Shown: positions 19,424-29,468 of the stretch, one piece after another
Numbering within the stretch: the stretch's first letter is position 1
Layout: each line of letters opens with the position of its first letter
Assembly (NCBI GenBank): GCA_963795935.1
Contig: CAWCJO010000001.1
Location: 62,001-126,000, forward strand
DNA from: JAICMB01 sp963795935
GTDB lineage: Bacteria > Acidobacteriota > Terriglobia > Bryobacterales > Bryobacteraceae
Reading direction: 5' to 3'
DNA: 64,000 nucleotides
Position numbers and translations under genes: made by a program
The notes under the pieces: generated by a model
What the model saw: only the letters and a program-made list of their open reading frames with translations
The model's database searches: none
What the model was told of the DNA's origin: nothing

Positions 19424-19690
19424 TCAGAACAGATCCGAGTGCGTGCCGGTTCGGACGAGATGGAGATCGTCGCCATCGATCTTGTAGATCAGCAGCCAGT
19501 CCGGTTCGATGTGGCAGTCGCGGAAATGCTTCCATTCGCCTGCGAGCGGATGATCCTTGTAGCGGGCGGGAAGCGGATTGGCCTCGATCAGTAACAGGAT
19601 CGCCTCGCGTAGCTTCGCCATGTCCTTGCCCCGTTTCTGGGCGAGTTTCACATCGCGGCGGAACTGAGCGCCGCGCACCGGGTTCCGCAC
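19424..19690 (-). CDS. yafQ: YafQ-family mRNA-interferase toxin
   Basis: RelE-superfamily toxin of 88 residues. YafQ-type toxins cleave mRNA in the ribosome. The family pattern is clear: basic N-terminus (FRRDVKLAQKRGKDMAKL), PLPARYKDHPLAGEWKHFRD, then CHIEPDWLLIYKI and the terminal LVRTGTHSDLF, which contains the His residues and C-terminal Phe of the YafQ active site. The GTG start at 19690 lies four bases after the stop of the antitoxin gene, so the pair is one operon with the antitoxin first. Intact. Confidence 0.92.
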   Translation of the reverse strand: MRNPVRGAQFRRDVKLAQKRGKDMAKLREAILLLIEANPLPARYKDHPLAGEWKHFRDCHIEPDWLLIYKIDGDDLHLVRTGTHSDLF

Positions 19691-19694
19691 CGGT

Positions 19695-19949
19695 TCAGAT
19701 TCCCAGATCCTTGAACAATGCGCCCGCGGACTTCAGGCGCTTGCCTTTGCCCTGGCCCGCGATGCGCATGGCTTTGACGGTCGTGGGGTTCGGGACTTTT
19801 ATGTCGAATGGCAGGGCCTTCTCGGCGGCGACGCGGACCAGCAGCATGCGCACGGCGTCGGACACGGAGATCCCCATGCTGGCGAGCGTTCTGGCCGCGC
19901 GCCTTTTCGTCTTTTCATCCACTCGAACGTGGACCATCGCTGTGGACAT
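19695..19949 (-). CDS. dinJ: DinJ/RelB-family antitoxin
   Basis: Antitoxin partner of YafQ; it binds and neutralises the toxin and represses its own operon. The N-terminal ribbon-helix-helix is visible (VHVRVDEKTKRRAARTLASM then GISVSDAVRMLLVRVAAE), followed by the toxin-binding C-terminal tail ending LKSAGALFKDLGI. The ATG at 19949 is preceded by AGGAG and is preferred to a more distant in-frame ATG at 19970, which falls within the operator palindrome. 84 residues. Confidence 0.92.
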   Translation of the reverse strand: MSTAMVHVRVDEKTKRRAARTLASMGISVSDAVRMLLVRVAAEKALPFDIKVPNPTTVKAMRIAGQGKGKRLKSAGALFKDLGI

Positions 19950-19960
19950 GGTTGATCTCC

Positions 19961-19979
19961 TGCGATACATTGTATCGCA
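19961..19979 (-). promoter_or_regulatory. Operator palindrome of the dinJ-yafQ operon
   Basis: Perfect inverted repeat with 9-base arms TGCGATACA and TGTATCGCA around a single central base, 11 bases upstream of the antitoxin ATG. On the minus strand the centre reads TACAAT, a plausible -10 box, so binding of the DinJ/YafQ complex would block transcription. Ribbon-helix-helix antitoxins are known to autoregulate through such sites. Confidence 0.7.
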
Positions 19980-20055
19980 TCGTCCTGTTCGCTCCTGCAG
20001 GGAGACCGGGCTGGTCTGATGCGCCGAAAATTCGTCGCCCGGATCGGCCGCGCGC

Positions 20056-20661
20056 CTACTTGAATTCCAGAATCTCTTTCTCTTTCGTCTTCGCCGCCTG
20101 ATCCAGCTTCTGGATGTGCGCGTCCGTCATCTTCTGAATCTCGTCGAGGGCGCGCCGCTCGTCGTCTTCGCTGATCAGCTTGTCCTTCAGCAGCTTCTTC
20201 ATCGCCTCGTTTGCGTCCCGCCGGACGTTCCGCATCGCCACGCGATGATCTTCCACCACGTGGTTCAGCTTCTTCACAAGCTCCTTGCGCCGCTCCTCCG
20301 TCAACGCCGGAATCGGAACGCGAATCAGCTTGCCGTCATTGCCCGGGTTGAGGCCCAGATCCGCCGCGCGAATCGCCTTTTCAATCGCGGCAATCTGCGT
20401 GGCATCCCAAGGCTGCAGCGTCAACAACGACGGTTCCGGAACGTGCAGCGTCGCCAGTTGATTCACGGGCGTGGGCGTTCCGTAATAATCCACCCGGACG
20501 TTGTCGAGAAGGCCCACCGTTGCGCGGCCCGTGCGGATATGCGACATGTCGTGCTGCAGATCGCCGAGCGCTTTCTCCATGCGGCTTCGCGCATTTGCTT
20601 CCACTTCTTTTACGGATTGAAAACTCTGCGCCGCGGCGGCGGCATGAGGTTCGCTTTTCAT
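20056..20661 (-). CDS. frr: Ribosome recycling factor
   Basis: Splits post-termination ribosomes together with EF-G. The bundle of long helices and the conserved segments are present: GDLQHDMSHIRTGRATVGLL, DNVRVDYYGTPTPVNQLATL, LLTLQPWD, ALTEERRKELVKKLNHVVED and the end DQAAKTKEKEILEFK. The ATG at 20661 gives 201 residues, with about 15 more N-terminal residues than the standard protein; the open frame continues upstream to 20724 but that part is unlike the family. Usually frr follows pyrH; here it lies between the toxin-antitoxin pair and an unrelated exported enzyme. Confidence 0.95.
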   Translation of the reverse strand: MKSEPHAAAAAQSFQSVKEVEANARSRMEKALGDLQHDMSHIRTGRATVGLLDNVRVDYYGTPTPVNQLATLHVPEPSLLTLQPWDATQIAAIEKAIRAADLGLNPGNDGKLIRVPIPALTEERRKELVKKLNHVVEDHRVAMRNVRRDANEAMKKLLKDKLISEDDERRALDEIQKMTDAHIQKLDQAAKTKEKEILEFK

Positions 20662-20740
20662 AAATGTCGTAGTCTGGCCAGACTCTAACATCTCAGTTTG
20701 CCACTGTTCAAGATGCCCGCGCAATCGCGCGCCGCCGCTC

Positions 20741-21856
20741 TTACGATTCGAGCGACGCCTGCATCATTGCCCGGGCATACCCGACATTAAATGCATAACC
20801 CGTGTACGACCCGCCCCCCGGATACCCCGACTTAAACATACCCGCTGTCTCGGACGACTCCGCGCGATCCGCTTCCATTGCCCGCGGATGCTCGGGATAG
20901 ATCCACCTCGGATACTTGTTCTTTACGAGTTCGCGCATCACGCCGAACATATCCACCTGTCCTTCATCAATGAATACTTCGGAGTATTGTTCGTACGGCT
21001 TGCGCACCCGCACGTTGCGATAATGGACGTGATTGATGCAGTCCTTCTTCATGAAATAGCGGCAAACCTCCACCGGGTTCTGCCCCATTTCGCGCGTCAC
21101 GCCGCAATCGAACGTGATCCCGTTATACGGACTGGGTACGATATCGACAAGCTTTTTCCAACCCTCCACGGTCCCCATGATCTGCCCCGAACCGCGGCTC
21201 AAGGGAGCGGGCGGATCGTTCGGATGCAGCGCCAGCCGAACGTTCGACTCTTTCGCCACCGGCACAACCGCCTTCAGAAAATACGTAACGTTGTTCCACA
21301 TCTCTTCCAGGCTGTGCGCGCCCTCCTTCTCGAGCGGCGGCAGGTTTTTCATGCGCTCATAATCGAAGGCGGTGTAGCCCGCGCCCGCCCGTCCGGTCTC
21401 CAAGTAATAGCCTTCCATGGCGCGATGCGCGTAGAAGTTGTATTCCACCATCGGCAGCCCCGCTTTGCCCGCGGCGCGAATGGATTGCTGGACATTCTCG
21501 ATCTCCTCGTCCTTCCCGGGCCGGCCGTGGATCGCGTTCTCGAACCCGCCAATCATCAAATTCACCAAGCTCAGCCCGGCGGCCTTGTAGGTTGCCATCA
21601 TCTCCTCGATCTGATCCATCTTCCAGGGAATTCGCGGACCGCCGCGGAGCACGTAATTCACCCCCAGTTGCTTGATCTCGCGCAATCCGATGTCGCTGGT
21701 GCGGCCCGCGCCCAGGCACAGTTTCGGCGTCGACGGCCCTTCCTCAATGGGCCAATTGTCAAACGCCGCGGCGGCTCTCGGCGCCAGCGGGCCGGTAAGC
21801 GCCGCGCCCGCTCCCAGCGTCTGAATCATTCGTCGTCTTGTGAAAGTGAATTTCAT
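20741..21856 (-). CDS. Tat-exported mannonate dehydratase-like (UxuA family) protein
   Basis: A TIM-barrel protein related to UxuA, which dehydrates D-mannonate to 2-keto-3-deoxygluconate in hexuronate breakdown. The N-terminus has a Tat signal (TRRRMIQTLGAGAALTG, then an Ala-rich cleavage region), so the protein is sent to the periplasm, whereas UxuA is cytoplasmic. Of the family's four metal ligands, His (RLALHPNDPP), Cys (ITFDCG) and His (NHVHYRNV) are visible, while the expected Asp appears as Glu in the YPEHPR segment. It may act on a related sugar acid or have another role. It is shorter than UxuA (371 residues). It directly follows the start region of a TonB receptor operon on the same strand, so a glycan-uptake role is plausible. 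Confidence 0.75.
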   Translation of the reverse strand: MKFTFTRRRMIQTLGAGAALTGPLAPRAAAAFDNWPIEEGPSTPKLCLGAGRTSDIGLREIKQLGVNYVLRGGPRIPWKMDQIEEMMATYKAAGLSLVNLMIGGFENAIHGRPGKDEEIENVQQSIRAAGKAGLPMVEYNFYAHRAMEGYYLETGRAGAGYTAFDYERMKNLPPLEKEGAHSLEEMWNNVTYFLKAVVPVAKESNVRLALHPNDPPAPLSRGSGQIMGTVEGWKKLVDIVPSPYNGITFDCGVTREMGQNPVEVCRYFMKKDCINHVHYRNVRVRKPYEQYSEVFIDEGQVDMFGVMRELVKNKYPRWIYPEHPRAMEADRAESSETAGMFKSGYPGGGSYTGYAFNVGYARAMMQASLES

Positions 21857-21890
21857 CTGTATCAGTCCTTTCGTTCGCCGCGAGCCAAAG

Positions 21891-24800
21891 TCACCATACT
21901 AACCGAAGCGCCAGGTTCATCAACGGCTCGCCTTGGATATTCGCCGTCGCCACGTCCCCGGTGATCTTTCCAAACAACTGCGGGTTCTTGAAATCGAGCT
22001 GCGTGGTTGGCGCGTTGAAGCGCGAAGTTGTGGAATGGATTCTGGAAATCGAAGCGGAATATCAAATTGACCCGCTCCGTGATCGGGAAGTTCTTCTTCG
22101 CCGAGAACTGGGAGTAATACGCGGCCGGTCCGGTTACGATGTTGCGTCCCGCGTTTCCAGGCGTGAATGGCGGTGGCGGCGCGAAGTCCGCGGGATTGAT
22201 CAACGCGTTCTCCAAGGCCTGATTGAAGCGATTCCCGCCGATCAGCGGGCCAATCCCGAACTGCGGCATCGAAGGTTTGCTGACCACATCGGGAACCCAG
22301 TTTCCTATGTTGGTCGGATAATAGTTATACGGACTGTTGATGTAGCTGAAGCTGAGAGGGTTGCCCGTCTCCACCGTCTGAATCCAGGCGATCTCGTAAC
22401 CGCCGAAGACCGCGTTCAGAAAGCCGCCGCGGTTCATGAACCTCCGGCCCTTGCCGATCGGGCATTTCGTAAATCGCGCTCGCAACGAAGCGATGCGTCA
22501 TATCGTAACCCGCGCGCGCTTTGTTGAGATTGCGGTCCGTCACCGGCTCCACGCCCGTGCAAACGCCATAGTCGGTATCGCAATCGTCAATCGCCTTCGA
22601 GAACGTGTAAAACGAGTCCACCACGATGCCGCGGGAGAAACGCTTCTGATACTGGACCGTGCCGGCGTGGAAAGTTGAATGTCCCGTGTTGGACATGTAA
22701 TTGATGCTTCCGAATTGCGGGAACGGAAGATAGTTCTGCGTCGCCGCGAAGGCGGCTTGTTGCAGCGCGGGATTGCCTTGCGCCGAAGTTGGTCGGAAAT
22801 GCGTTGATGTTCCAGCTCTCCACCAAATCCACGCCCGACGACCCTTGATAGAAAATCTTGAATAGGTTATTGGCGCTGATCTGGTATTCGATCGTCGTAT
22901 TCCAGTTCATTACGTATCCGGGGTGCAGATTGCGGATCCATCCACGTGACATTGCGCGAGCCGAAGTTTGTGCCCACATACGGCGCAGAGCCATTGGGCA
23001 GCACATTAAATGCCACGGGCGCCGGACCCTGACTCAATTGAAACAGCGGCCGCGGATCGCCGGGCGCGCGCTGCTGTACAACCAGCGCCTGATACTCGTC
23101 AAATTGTTCGAGCAGCATTCGGCCAGCGGATATCGACCGTGTTGATGCCAAAGCCGCCGCGAAATACCCACTTCGTCCGGGGATGCCAGGCCAAACCAAT
23201 GCGCGGCTGAAAATTCTTAAGGTCGCGCTGATTGAGTCCTGCCGTGGGATGAACAATGGCGCCCACCATACCCGTGATGGGATCGACCGCCGTGGGGCTG
23301 AAATTGCTCTCCAGCCCGTGCGCCGTGTGAAACGGGCTTTCCGTCGACCACCGCAAGCCAAGGTTCAACGTCAACACCGGGGAAAATTTCCAGTCGTCCT
23401 GAAAGTAAAGACTATTGATGCGGATCCCGCGGCAGCCAGGTCGTCGTGTAGCTTGTGAAATTCGCCTGCCTCACCGCGCCCAGTTCGAACCCGGCGAAGG
23501 TGTTGCCGGTGTTCGGTATGGGCTGTCCGTTCGGTTGCAGTCCCGCGGTCATGTTATCGAATTGAAAAATGCCGCTCGGCTGCCCCACCTGCAAGTAATT
23601 AGCATCGAAGTTGAGAATCTCGTAGCCCATCTTAAACGCGTGCTTTCCCGATGATCTTCGTGAAATCGTCACGGAACGAAATGATCCTGCCGGATGTTTC
23701 TTGAGGGTCCCGTAACGGTGAGTCCGTACAACTGGCTATAACCCGGCGCGCGTTGTATAAGTGCCGCATTCCGAGCGCGGTGGCGCTGAACGCCGGCATA
23801 AGCGCGGGACTGATGTTCGGAATTCCCAGTTGCGCGCCCCAATCCTCGTTGTAAGAAGGCGTGAACATATCGTTCCGGGCGCGATAAAACCCCACCCGCA
23901 CGTCGTTCAGGGCGCGTGGGACCGAATAGGTAGGTCGACGCCCAATGAAAAGTTCTGCTGCGTAAACGGAGTGTTGTAGCCGGTGGTGCCGTCGAAGGCC
24001 GGGATACCTGACGCTGGTCGGCCGTTCCAACCCGTTCTGATGATTATAGGTATAACTGCCGTATATCTTGAAGTTCGGGATTGAACTGATGATCCACGCG
24101 CCCGTGATAATCTTCATAAAACGTGCGCGACGGCGGATCGTAAGTAAAGTTGCTCACCGGTCCGGTGCTGCTGAATGATCCGGGCATGTTGGGCAGGCCG
24201 CCAGATGTTATAGGAGATAATCTTCGCCGCGACGGGATCGAACCGGCTCTTGGGATCTGCGCCGTGGGGAACGGATCGCGCGTCCAAGTGCCGTCCGCGT
24301 TCTGCGCTTGTCGTATAGGGATCGTAGAGCGGCTGGCCGAGCCCGCCAAACGTGAAGTCTCCGTGCAGCATTCGTCCGGAGTGGGCGTCTGGCTCGTATA
24401 AGCCTGCGTCTTTTTTTCGATCAGCTTCTGGTATCCGAAAAAGAAGAACGTCTTGTTGCGCCCGTTGTACAGCTTCGGAATGACGATCGGGCCGCCCACG
24501 CTCGCATCCGGCTGCATGAACCAGGCCGGCACGCCGTTGGGATTCCCGGGCTGCGGCTGCGCAGTCTTATACAAATTGAAAAACTGCCGATGCGTCATGA
24601 TCCGGGTGCGGCCATAATCGCGAAGCCGATCCATGAAATTCGTTCGTGCCGCTTTTCTTGACCGTCGTAATGACTCCGCTCGTCGAATGGCCGTACTCGG
24701 CGGGAAGCGTTCCGGTCAGAACCTTGACTTCCTCCACCGAATTTTCGATCGGCTTGACCACGGTCAACGGTGCTCGCCAATGGGTCGTTCGCCGAACACC

Positions 24801-25379
24801 CCATCCTCGAACAGCGCCGTCCCGGTGTTCCGCTGGCCGTCCACGGTATAGGCGCTCAATCCGGAGGTTCCGCCCGTGGTCAGCACGACTGAGTCCCGGC
24901 ACCAGCGTCAACGTGTTTGTGATATAACGCTGATACAGCGGCATCTTATACAGCACGTCGCCTTCGGTCACCGTACCGGTAGGACGAAGTTTCGGTTTCG
25001 AGCAGCGTGCTTTGCCCCGTCACTTGAACCGATTCGGAGCTGGAGCCGACCTCGCAGCGTGGCATCGACCGGCAGCACCGCCCCAGTCTGCAGCGCGAGG
25101 TTCCCGCGCACCAGGCGCTTAAACCCGGGCGCTTCGAATGTCAACTCGATACGTGCCCGGCTGGAGCGATTGAACGCGATAGATTCCCTCCCCGTTCGTG
25201 ACGGTCTGGAATCGAAAATTCGTTTCCGTTTGAACAATATTGATTTGCACGTTGGGGACGGCCGCCCCGCTGCTATCGGTGACCCTTCCCGTTATGGCGC
25301 CCGTGTCCACCTGTGCGAAAGCGCTGGATGCAAAAAACATCCCAACCACCATGCAAGCGCCGCGTGATCCAAAGCCCAT
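21891..25379 (-). pseudogene. TonB-dependent receptor with carboxypeptidase-regulatory-like N-terminal domain, multiply frameshifted
   Basis: An Oar-like outer-membrane receptor about 1160 residues long if bridged. The ATG at 25379 follows GGAGG and starts a signal peptide (CMVVGMFFASSAFAQ), then the carboxypeptidase-regulatory-like domain (GAITGRVTDSSGAAVPNVQI), a plug (VEEVKVLTGTLPAEYGHSTS), GGPIVIPKLYNGRNKTFFFF and barrel fragments. The C-terminus QLDFKNPQLFGKITG to MNLALRLVW ends at 21891 in another frame. The homology moves between all three frames roughly every 200-400 bases, giving about ten shifts. That is far denser than in the intact genes on either side. It may be a dead gene or a badly resolved stretch of assembly; the two cannot be separated here. 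Confidence 0.85.
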
Positions 25380-25391
25380 GGATCCCTCCAA

Positions 25392-25739
25392 AATCTATCC
25401 TGGAGATTCTTTCAAGCCCTTTCGCCGTTGTCAAGCCCCGGCCGGAAGGGGCAAGCGTCCGGATCGACCCGCAATGGCGGCGTGTGGTTGCGAAGATCGC
25501 TCTCTCAGGCGGGCGTGGTCCGCCTCCCGCACGAACCCCTGCCGGAACTTGGAGCCGACTATTTCGATGATTGGATCGGAAAGCGTTGGAACCGAGCCTC
25601 CTGAAGCGGCTAACGAAACTGGGGTATCGGGGCACGCTTACCCCCACCTCGAACAATATGGGCGCGTGAGCGGCGTGCCGACCGAAGTGTTCGCGCCGGC
25701 GCGCAACACGCGGCGGCCAGTTGCCGCCCCAAAGCTATT
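25392..25739. other. Intergenic stretch with a possible transposase C-terminal remnant
   Basis: No intact gene. On the plus strand around 25530-25640, frames can be joined to give ELGADYFDDWIGKRW and then LLKRLTKLGYRGTLTPT, which resembles the C-terminal tail of some transposases, with one frameshift and no recognisable catalytic part. No terminal inverted repeats or target duplications were seen. The assignment is weak. Confidence 0.25.
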
Positions 25740-26844
25740 TCAGCGCAAGCCTCCACGCCGCAGCCGCACCGTAAAACCCATCAGCGTAACGCCCACGAGC
25801 GCGAGCGTGGCTGGCTCGGGAGTCGGATCGACAACGGTAACGGATGAAACCGCGAGCATGGGCGGTATTCCAGGAGACGTAACTGTAAGCGGGAACTGGT
25901 TGAGGCCAAAATCGGTTCCCGGCTCCACCACATCCGTGGTAAATGGGACCGTAATTTGACAAGTCGTGTTTACCGCGAGAACGAATGCCCCACCGCCTCC
26001 GCAACCTTGCGCCGCCCCGGAGAGAGCCGCAAAATCGCTAGCGTCTCCTCCGGCAAATATTGCCGCTCCCACGTTGAAAGCGATCGTTTCGGCCGCTGCT
26101 GAGTTGTTCGTCACGAAAAAGGCAATGTTGCCCCCGTCACCTTCAGTCACAGCGATCCCCTGGTTCGCTACGCTTAGGGCGCGCGCTGGTGGTGGAGGCG
26201 GCGGTGGCGGAGGCGGTGGCGGAGGAGGCGGGGGCGGCGGTGGCGGAGGCGGTGGCGGGCCGCCAAAACCGCCTGGGAGTGGAGCGGTTGGCGCAAACGC
26301 GCTGTTCAAACCATAGTTGAGGCCGGCGCCCAGAAAGCCTGGGCCGCCGGTAGCCGTGGGCGTGTAGAGCGTGTTTCCAGCCTGGTTTTCGGCGATGGTG
26401 ACATTATTGGGGTAGTAACGTCGCCGGAAGCACTGCCGGCCCGGCAATCGAGGCATCGTTGGAAAAGAACTCGATGGTACCGTCCGGGTTAAACCGGACC
26501 ACGTCCGACACCGACCCGTTCGGGTCAAGCATGATTACGTCGCCCACGACGGCCGGGCCGATTCCCAGCGCCGGCTCTCCTGGCGTATTAAAACTGAAAA
26601 GCAATGTCTGGGTGTTCGCTGGGAGGCCGGGGCCTTGCGCGGGCCCCAGCACGGAGTTCATTTCGAAACACCCGCTGGCAACTCCAAAAGTCCCGTTGAC
26701 GCAACCAAATCCGGTCTCGGGCAGAAAGACCGTCGGCGTCGTGCCGGTCCCCTGCAACGGGGTGATAGCGTCCGCCCAAGTCGGGACTATAAAGGTCGTA
26801 AACGCGAGGGCACACCCGACAAAGTAACGTGTAATCGTTCGCAT
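25740..26844 (-). CDS. PEP-CTERM sorted exported protein with polyproline linker (frameshifted at a homopolymer)
   Basis: Exported protein of about 368 residues ending in a PEP-CTERM signal (TPEPATLALVGVTLMGFTVR then LRRGG), which is processed by an exosortase in Gram-negative exopolysaccharide producers. The ATG at 26844 follows AAAGGAGG and begins a signal peptide ending near PTWADA. The N-terminal half is acidic and NHL/beta-like (GDVIMLDPNGSVSDVVRFN). It is joined to the C-terminal half by about 24 consecutive prolines; the second half (FFVTNNSAAAETIAFNVG) resembles a choice-of-anchor/Ig-like fold. The frame breaks at GGGG 26409-26412: removing one G restores ATLLPNNVTIAENQAG. No exosortase gene is in the window. 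Confidence 0.82.
26188..26259. repeat. GGC/GGT/GGA triplet repeat encoding polyproline
   Basis: About 24 consecutive triplets (plus strand GGT, GGC, GGA, GGG) encode an uninterrupted proline run in the PEP-CTERM gene on the minus strand. Being a triplet array it can change length without breaking the frame. Translation of such a run normally needs elongation factor P. Confidence 0.85.
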
Positions 26845-27261
26845 GCTGGCCTCCTTTCCGGCAGGTTCCAAAGACTTCCGTCCTTTGGTCTCGCCGTACT
26901 AGGCGTACTATACACCAAACAGCCCCAATCGGAACTGTTATTTTTGCCCGGCGCAACCGGCCTCGGATTTCAAGGGCCACGCTCATACGTTCCGCAAGGT
27001 TAACGCGCACGCTTGCTTACGCGCGCGGCTCGGTCTATGCAACAAACTTACCGAGCCGCGACCGTTTAGGGAGCGGATTCCCGGTTTTTCAACGGAGCGG
27101 GTGTTGCCGACTTTTGATACGGGTATTAACTGGCCAACGAGGCCGCGCCCGGAAGATGAAATTGTTTCCGCATCGGGACGTGGCTACTCGTTGGCATTTC
27201 TCTGTTTTTCTCCTGCTCCCCCCTCTGTTTCGCGCCCCATTTCCGCGCGATAATCGTCACC
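26845..27261. other. Intergenic region between divergent genes
   Basis: It lies between the PEP-CTERM gene start and the SDR gene. A possible -10 (TATAGT on the minus strand near 26908-26913) precedes the PEP-CTERM gene. No coding homology, RNA gene or strong inverted repeat was recognised in the rest. Confidence 0.4.
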
Positions 27262-27931
27262 ATGCCGGTGCTTATCACGGGAGCAAGCGGCGGCCTGGGG
27301 CCGGCCGTGGTTGACGAGTTTCTCAACGCCGGAGCCACCGTGTACGGGGTCGCGCGATCGTGGCACAAGGGGAATCCTCATAATTCCACGCGCTTTCATG
27401 TCATTGAAGCGGACGTAAACACCGATGAAGGCTGCGACACCGCCGTCCAAGCGGCCTCGCCGATTGAAGCGCTCATCCACCTGGTGGGCGGCTGGGCGGG
27501 AGGAAAACCCGTCGCCGAAACGGACGATGCGACGTTCGACCGCATGATCAACCTCAACCTGCGCTCGGCCTTCCGCATGATGCGTGCGGCGCTGCCGGGC
27601 ATGCAAGCAGCGCGCCAAGGCAGGATCGTAGTCATCGGTTCGCGGGCGGCTGTCGAGCCGGTCGCCGCTTCAGCTGCCTACAATGCCTCCAAAGCGGCCC
27701 TGGCGTCGCTGGTACGCACGGCGGCGCTTGAGAACAAAAATACGGGCGTCACCATCAATCTGGTGTCGCCGGCTGACAATCGACACGCCAGCCAACCGCG
27801 TGGCCATGCCGCAAGCCGACCACGGCCGTTGGGTCAAACCGCAAGCGATCGCGAAATTAATTCTCTGGCTGGCGTCCGGCGCCGCCGCCGACGTCAGCGG
27901 CGCCGCCATTCCGATCTACGGCCGCGCGTGA
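27262..27931 (+). CDS. Short-chain dehydrogenase/reductase (one apparent frameshift)
   Basis: NAD(P)-dependent Rossmann-fold oxidoreductase of about 222 residues. The cofactor loop TGASGGLG opens the protein, followed by a GGWAGGKPVAETDD segment and the catalytic YNASK (Tyr-x-x-x-Lys) with its preceding Ser region. Near 27770 the frame shifts by one base from GVTINLVSPA to TIDTPANRVAMPQADHGRW, and the second frame finishes the family C-terminus (DVSGAAIPIYGRA) at 27931. Substrate is unknown. It stands alone, facing the divergent cpaE-like gene. Confidence 0.85.
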
Positions 27932-28085
27932 TGGCCCCATCCGTCGAAGAACGCCTACGACCGGCGCCGCGACGCAGCAATCGAACGCGGCGACAGCGCT
28001 GAACACCGGCTTCACGCCGTGCATTTCATCGCGAGCGCACGCGCTGGACCGGCCGGCCCTTGCGGAGCTTCAACCCGCATGCGCC

Positions 28086-29288
28086 TCAAGACATCGTGCG
28101 CGAGAACAGCGAAAGCAGGCCGCCCAGCGACGAGCTCTTTTTCTCCATCTGCTCCTTGCCCGCCAGCCGGTCCACCAGACCGGCGATGCTCTTGCCCAGA
28201 TTGGTGCTGGAAGGAATCGGTTTACCGTCGATCAGCGCGCGCTGCACGGCCTCATAGTCGCTCGGCACGACATGGAAGACATCGATGTGCAGCGCCGTCC
28301 CGATATTCTCGCGCGTCAGCCCGGCGTGCTTGTCGTAGCGGTTCACCAGGATGCGAACCTTCGCGCGGTCGGCGTTGTTGGCGTCCAGATAGCTGAGCGA
28401 GCGCTGCACCGCCTGCAGCGAGGTCAGCTCGTTGGTGGCCACCAGCAGCAGTTCATCGCACATTTGCGCCTGGCTGAGGTTCCAATCGCCGTAAACGCTG
28501 CCCGCATCCAGGATCACGACATCATATACCGCGCGGGCGTATTCAATAATGGCGGAGGCGTCCGTCAGTTCGCTGATGCCCGCGATCATGGCCTCCGGCG
28601 AAAGCAGCACGTCCACGCCGTGGCGGTTGGTGACGACCGATTTCCACAGATCCGCGTCGATCTCGGTGGAACGCTGCAGCACATCCATGAAGCTGTAATT
28701 GGATTTCAGCTTGAGCACGAACGACATGGTTCCGGCCAGAGGATCTAAGTCGGCCAGCAGGACCCGTTTCGGCCCCAGCCGTTTCCAGCGGTAGGCGAGA
28801 TTACACGCCAAAGTGGTCGCGCCGCAGCCTCCTTTGGCCGGCATGACACAGTAAACTTTGCCGCGATTGGCGCCCGCTTGCCCCGCCGGCTGCCTCTTCG
28901 CGATCTTCTGCAGCACTCCGTCGATCTGATCGCTGGGGAACGGTTGCACCAGGAATTCCGTGGCGCCTTGCCGCAGGCAACGCAGAATCACATCCGGATC
29001 GTTTCCCGACAAGACCGCAATCAGGGGCATGCCGGGCCTGAGCCGCACTAGATCGGCGATTACCGTCAGAGCGGCGTTGGAATCGGAACTGACGTCCAGA
29101 AAACACAGTCCCGCCGCGTGCAGGCGCAAGATGTCGCCCAATTCGGCGCTATTTGGGTATTGCGCGATGTCATGGCCCGCGAAAGCCGCGAAGGCCGGCG
29201 CCAACAGTGGTGTTAATTCCCGCCTTATCTTGGCGTTAGGACCTATAAAGAGGGCCTTCCAGTTGCCATTGATCTTGATGTCAGTCAC
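28086..29288 (-). CDS. CpaE-like pilus-assembly ATPase (receiver-like domain plus MinD/ParA domain)
   Basis: Architecture of CpaE/TadZ, the polar localisation factor of Tad (Flp) pili. An N-terminal receiver-like domain (about residues 10-125: LCFLDVSSDSNAAL, LIAVLSGNDPDVI, GATEFLVQPFP) is followed by a P-loop ATPase domain with the deviant Walker A KGGCGATTLACNLAY, DLDPLAGTMSFVL and a Walker-B-like VVILDAGS. No tad genes lie beside it in this window, so it may act with a distant pilus locus. It diverges from a LuxR-type regulator, with 180 bases between the starts. Intact, 400 residues. Confidence 0.85.
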   Translation of the reverse strand: MTDIKINGNWKALFIGPNAKIRRELTPLLAPAFAAFAGHDIAQYPNSAELGDILRLHAAGLCFLDVSSDSNAALTVIADLVRLRPGMPLIAVLSGNDPDVILRCLRQGATEFLVQPFPSDQIDGVLQKIAKRQPAGQAGANRGKVYCVMPAKGGCGATTLACNLAYRWKRLGPKRVLLADLDPLAGTMSFVLKLKSNYSFMDVLQRSTEIDADLWKSVVTNRHGVDVLLSPEAMIAGISELTDASAIIEYARAVYDVVILDAGSVYGDWNLSQAQMCDELLLVATNELTSLQAVQRSLSYLDANNADRAKVRILVNRYDKHAGLTRENIGTALHIDVFHVVPSDYEAVQRALIDGKPIPSSTNLGKSIAGLVDRLAGKEQMEKKSSSLGGLLSLFSRTMS

Positions 29289-29468
29289 GGTTCGCTCTGG
29301 ACCTGCCTCGTCCCTCGCAAGAACTTCTCACTGCTTCAGATCGGTAACGCCAAGGATAATATGAGAGCCTTTGACCCCTTCCGCAACTATAAGATCGAAT
29401 GCCTTCGCCGATAAGGCTCACACCGGGACAAGCCGCGGGTCAATGCCGGGGGATGCTAAGGAGGTCGA

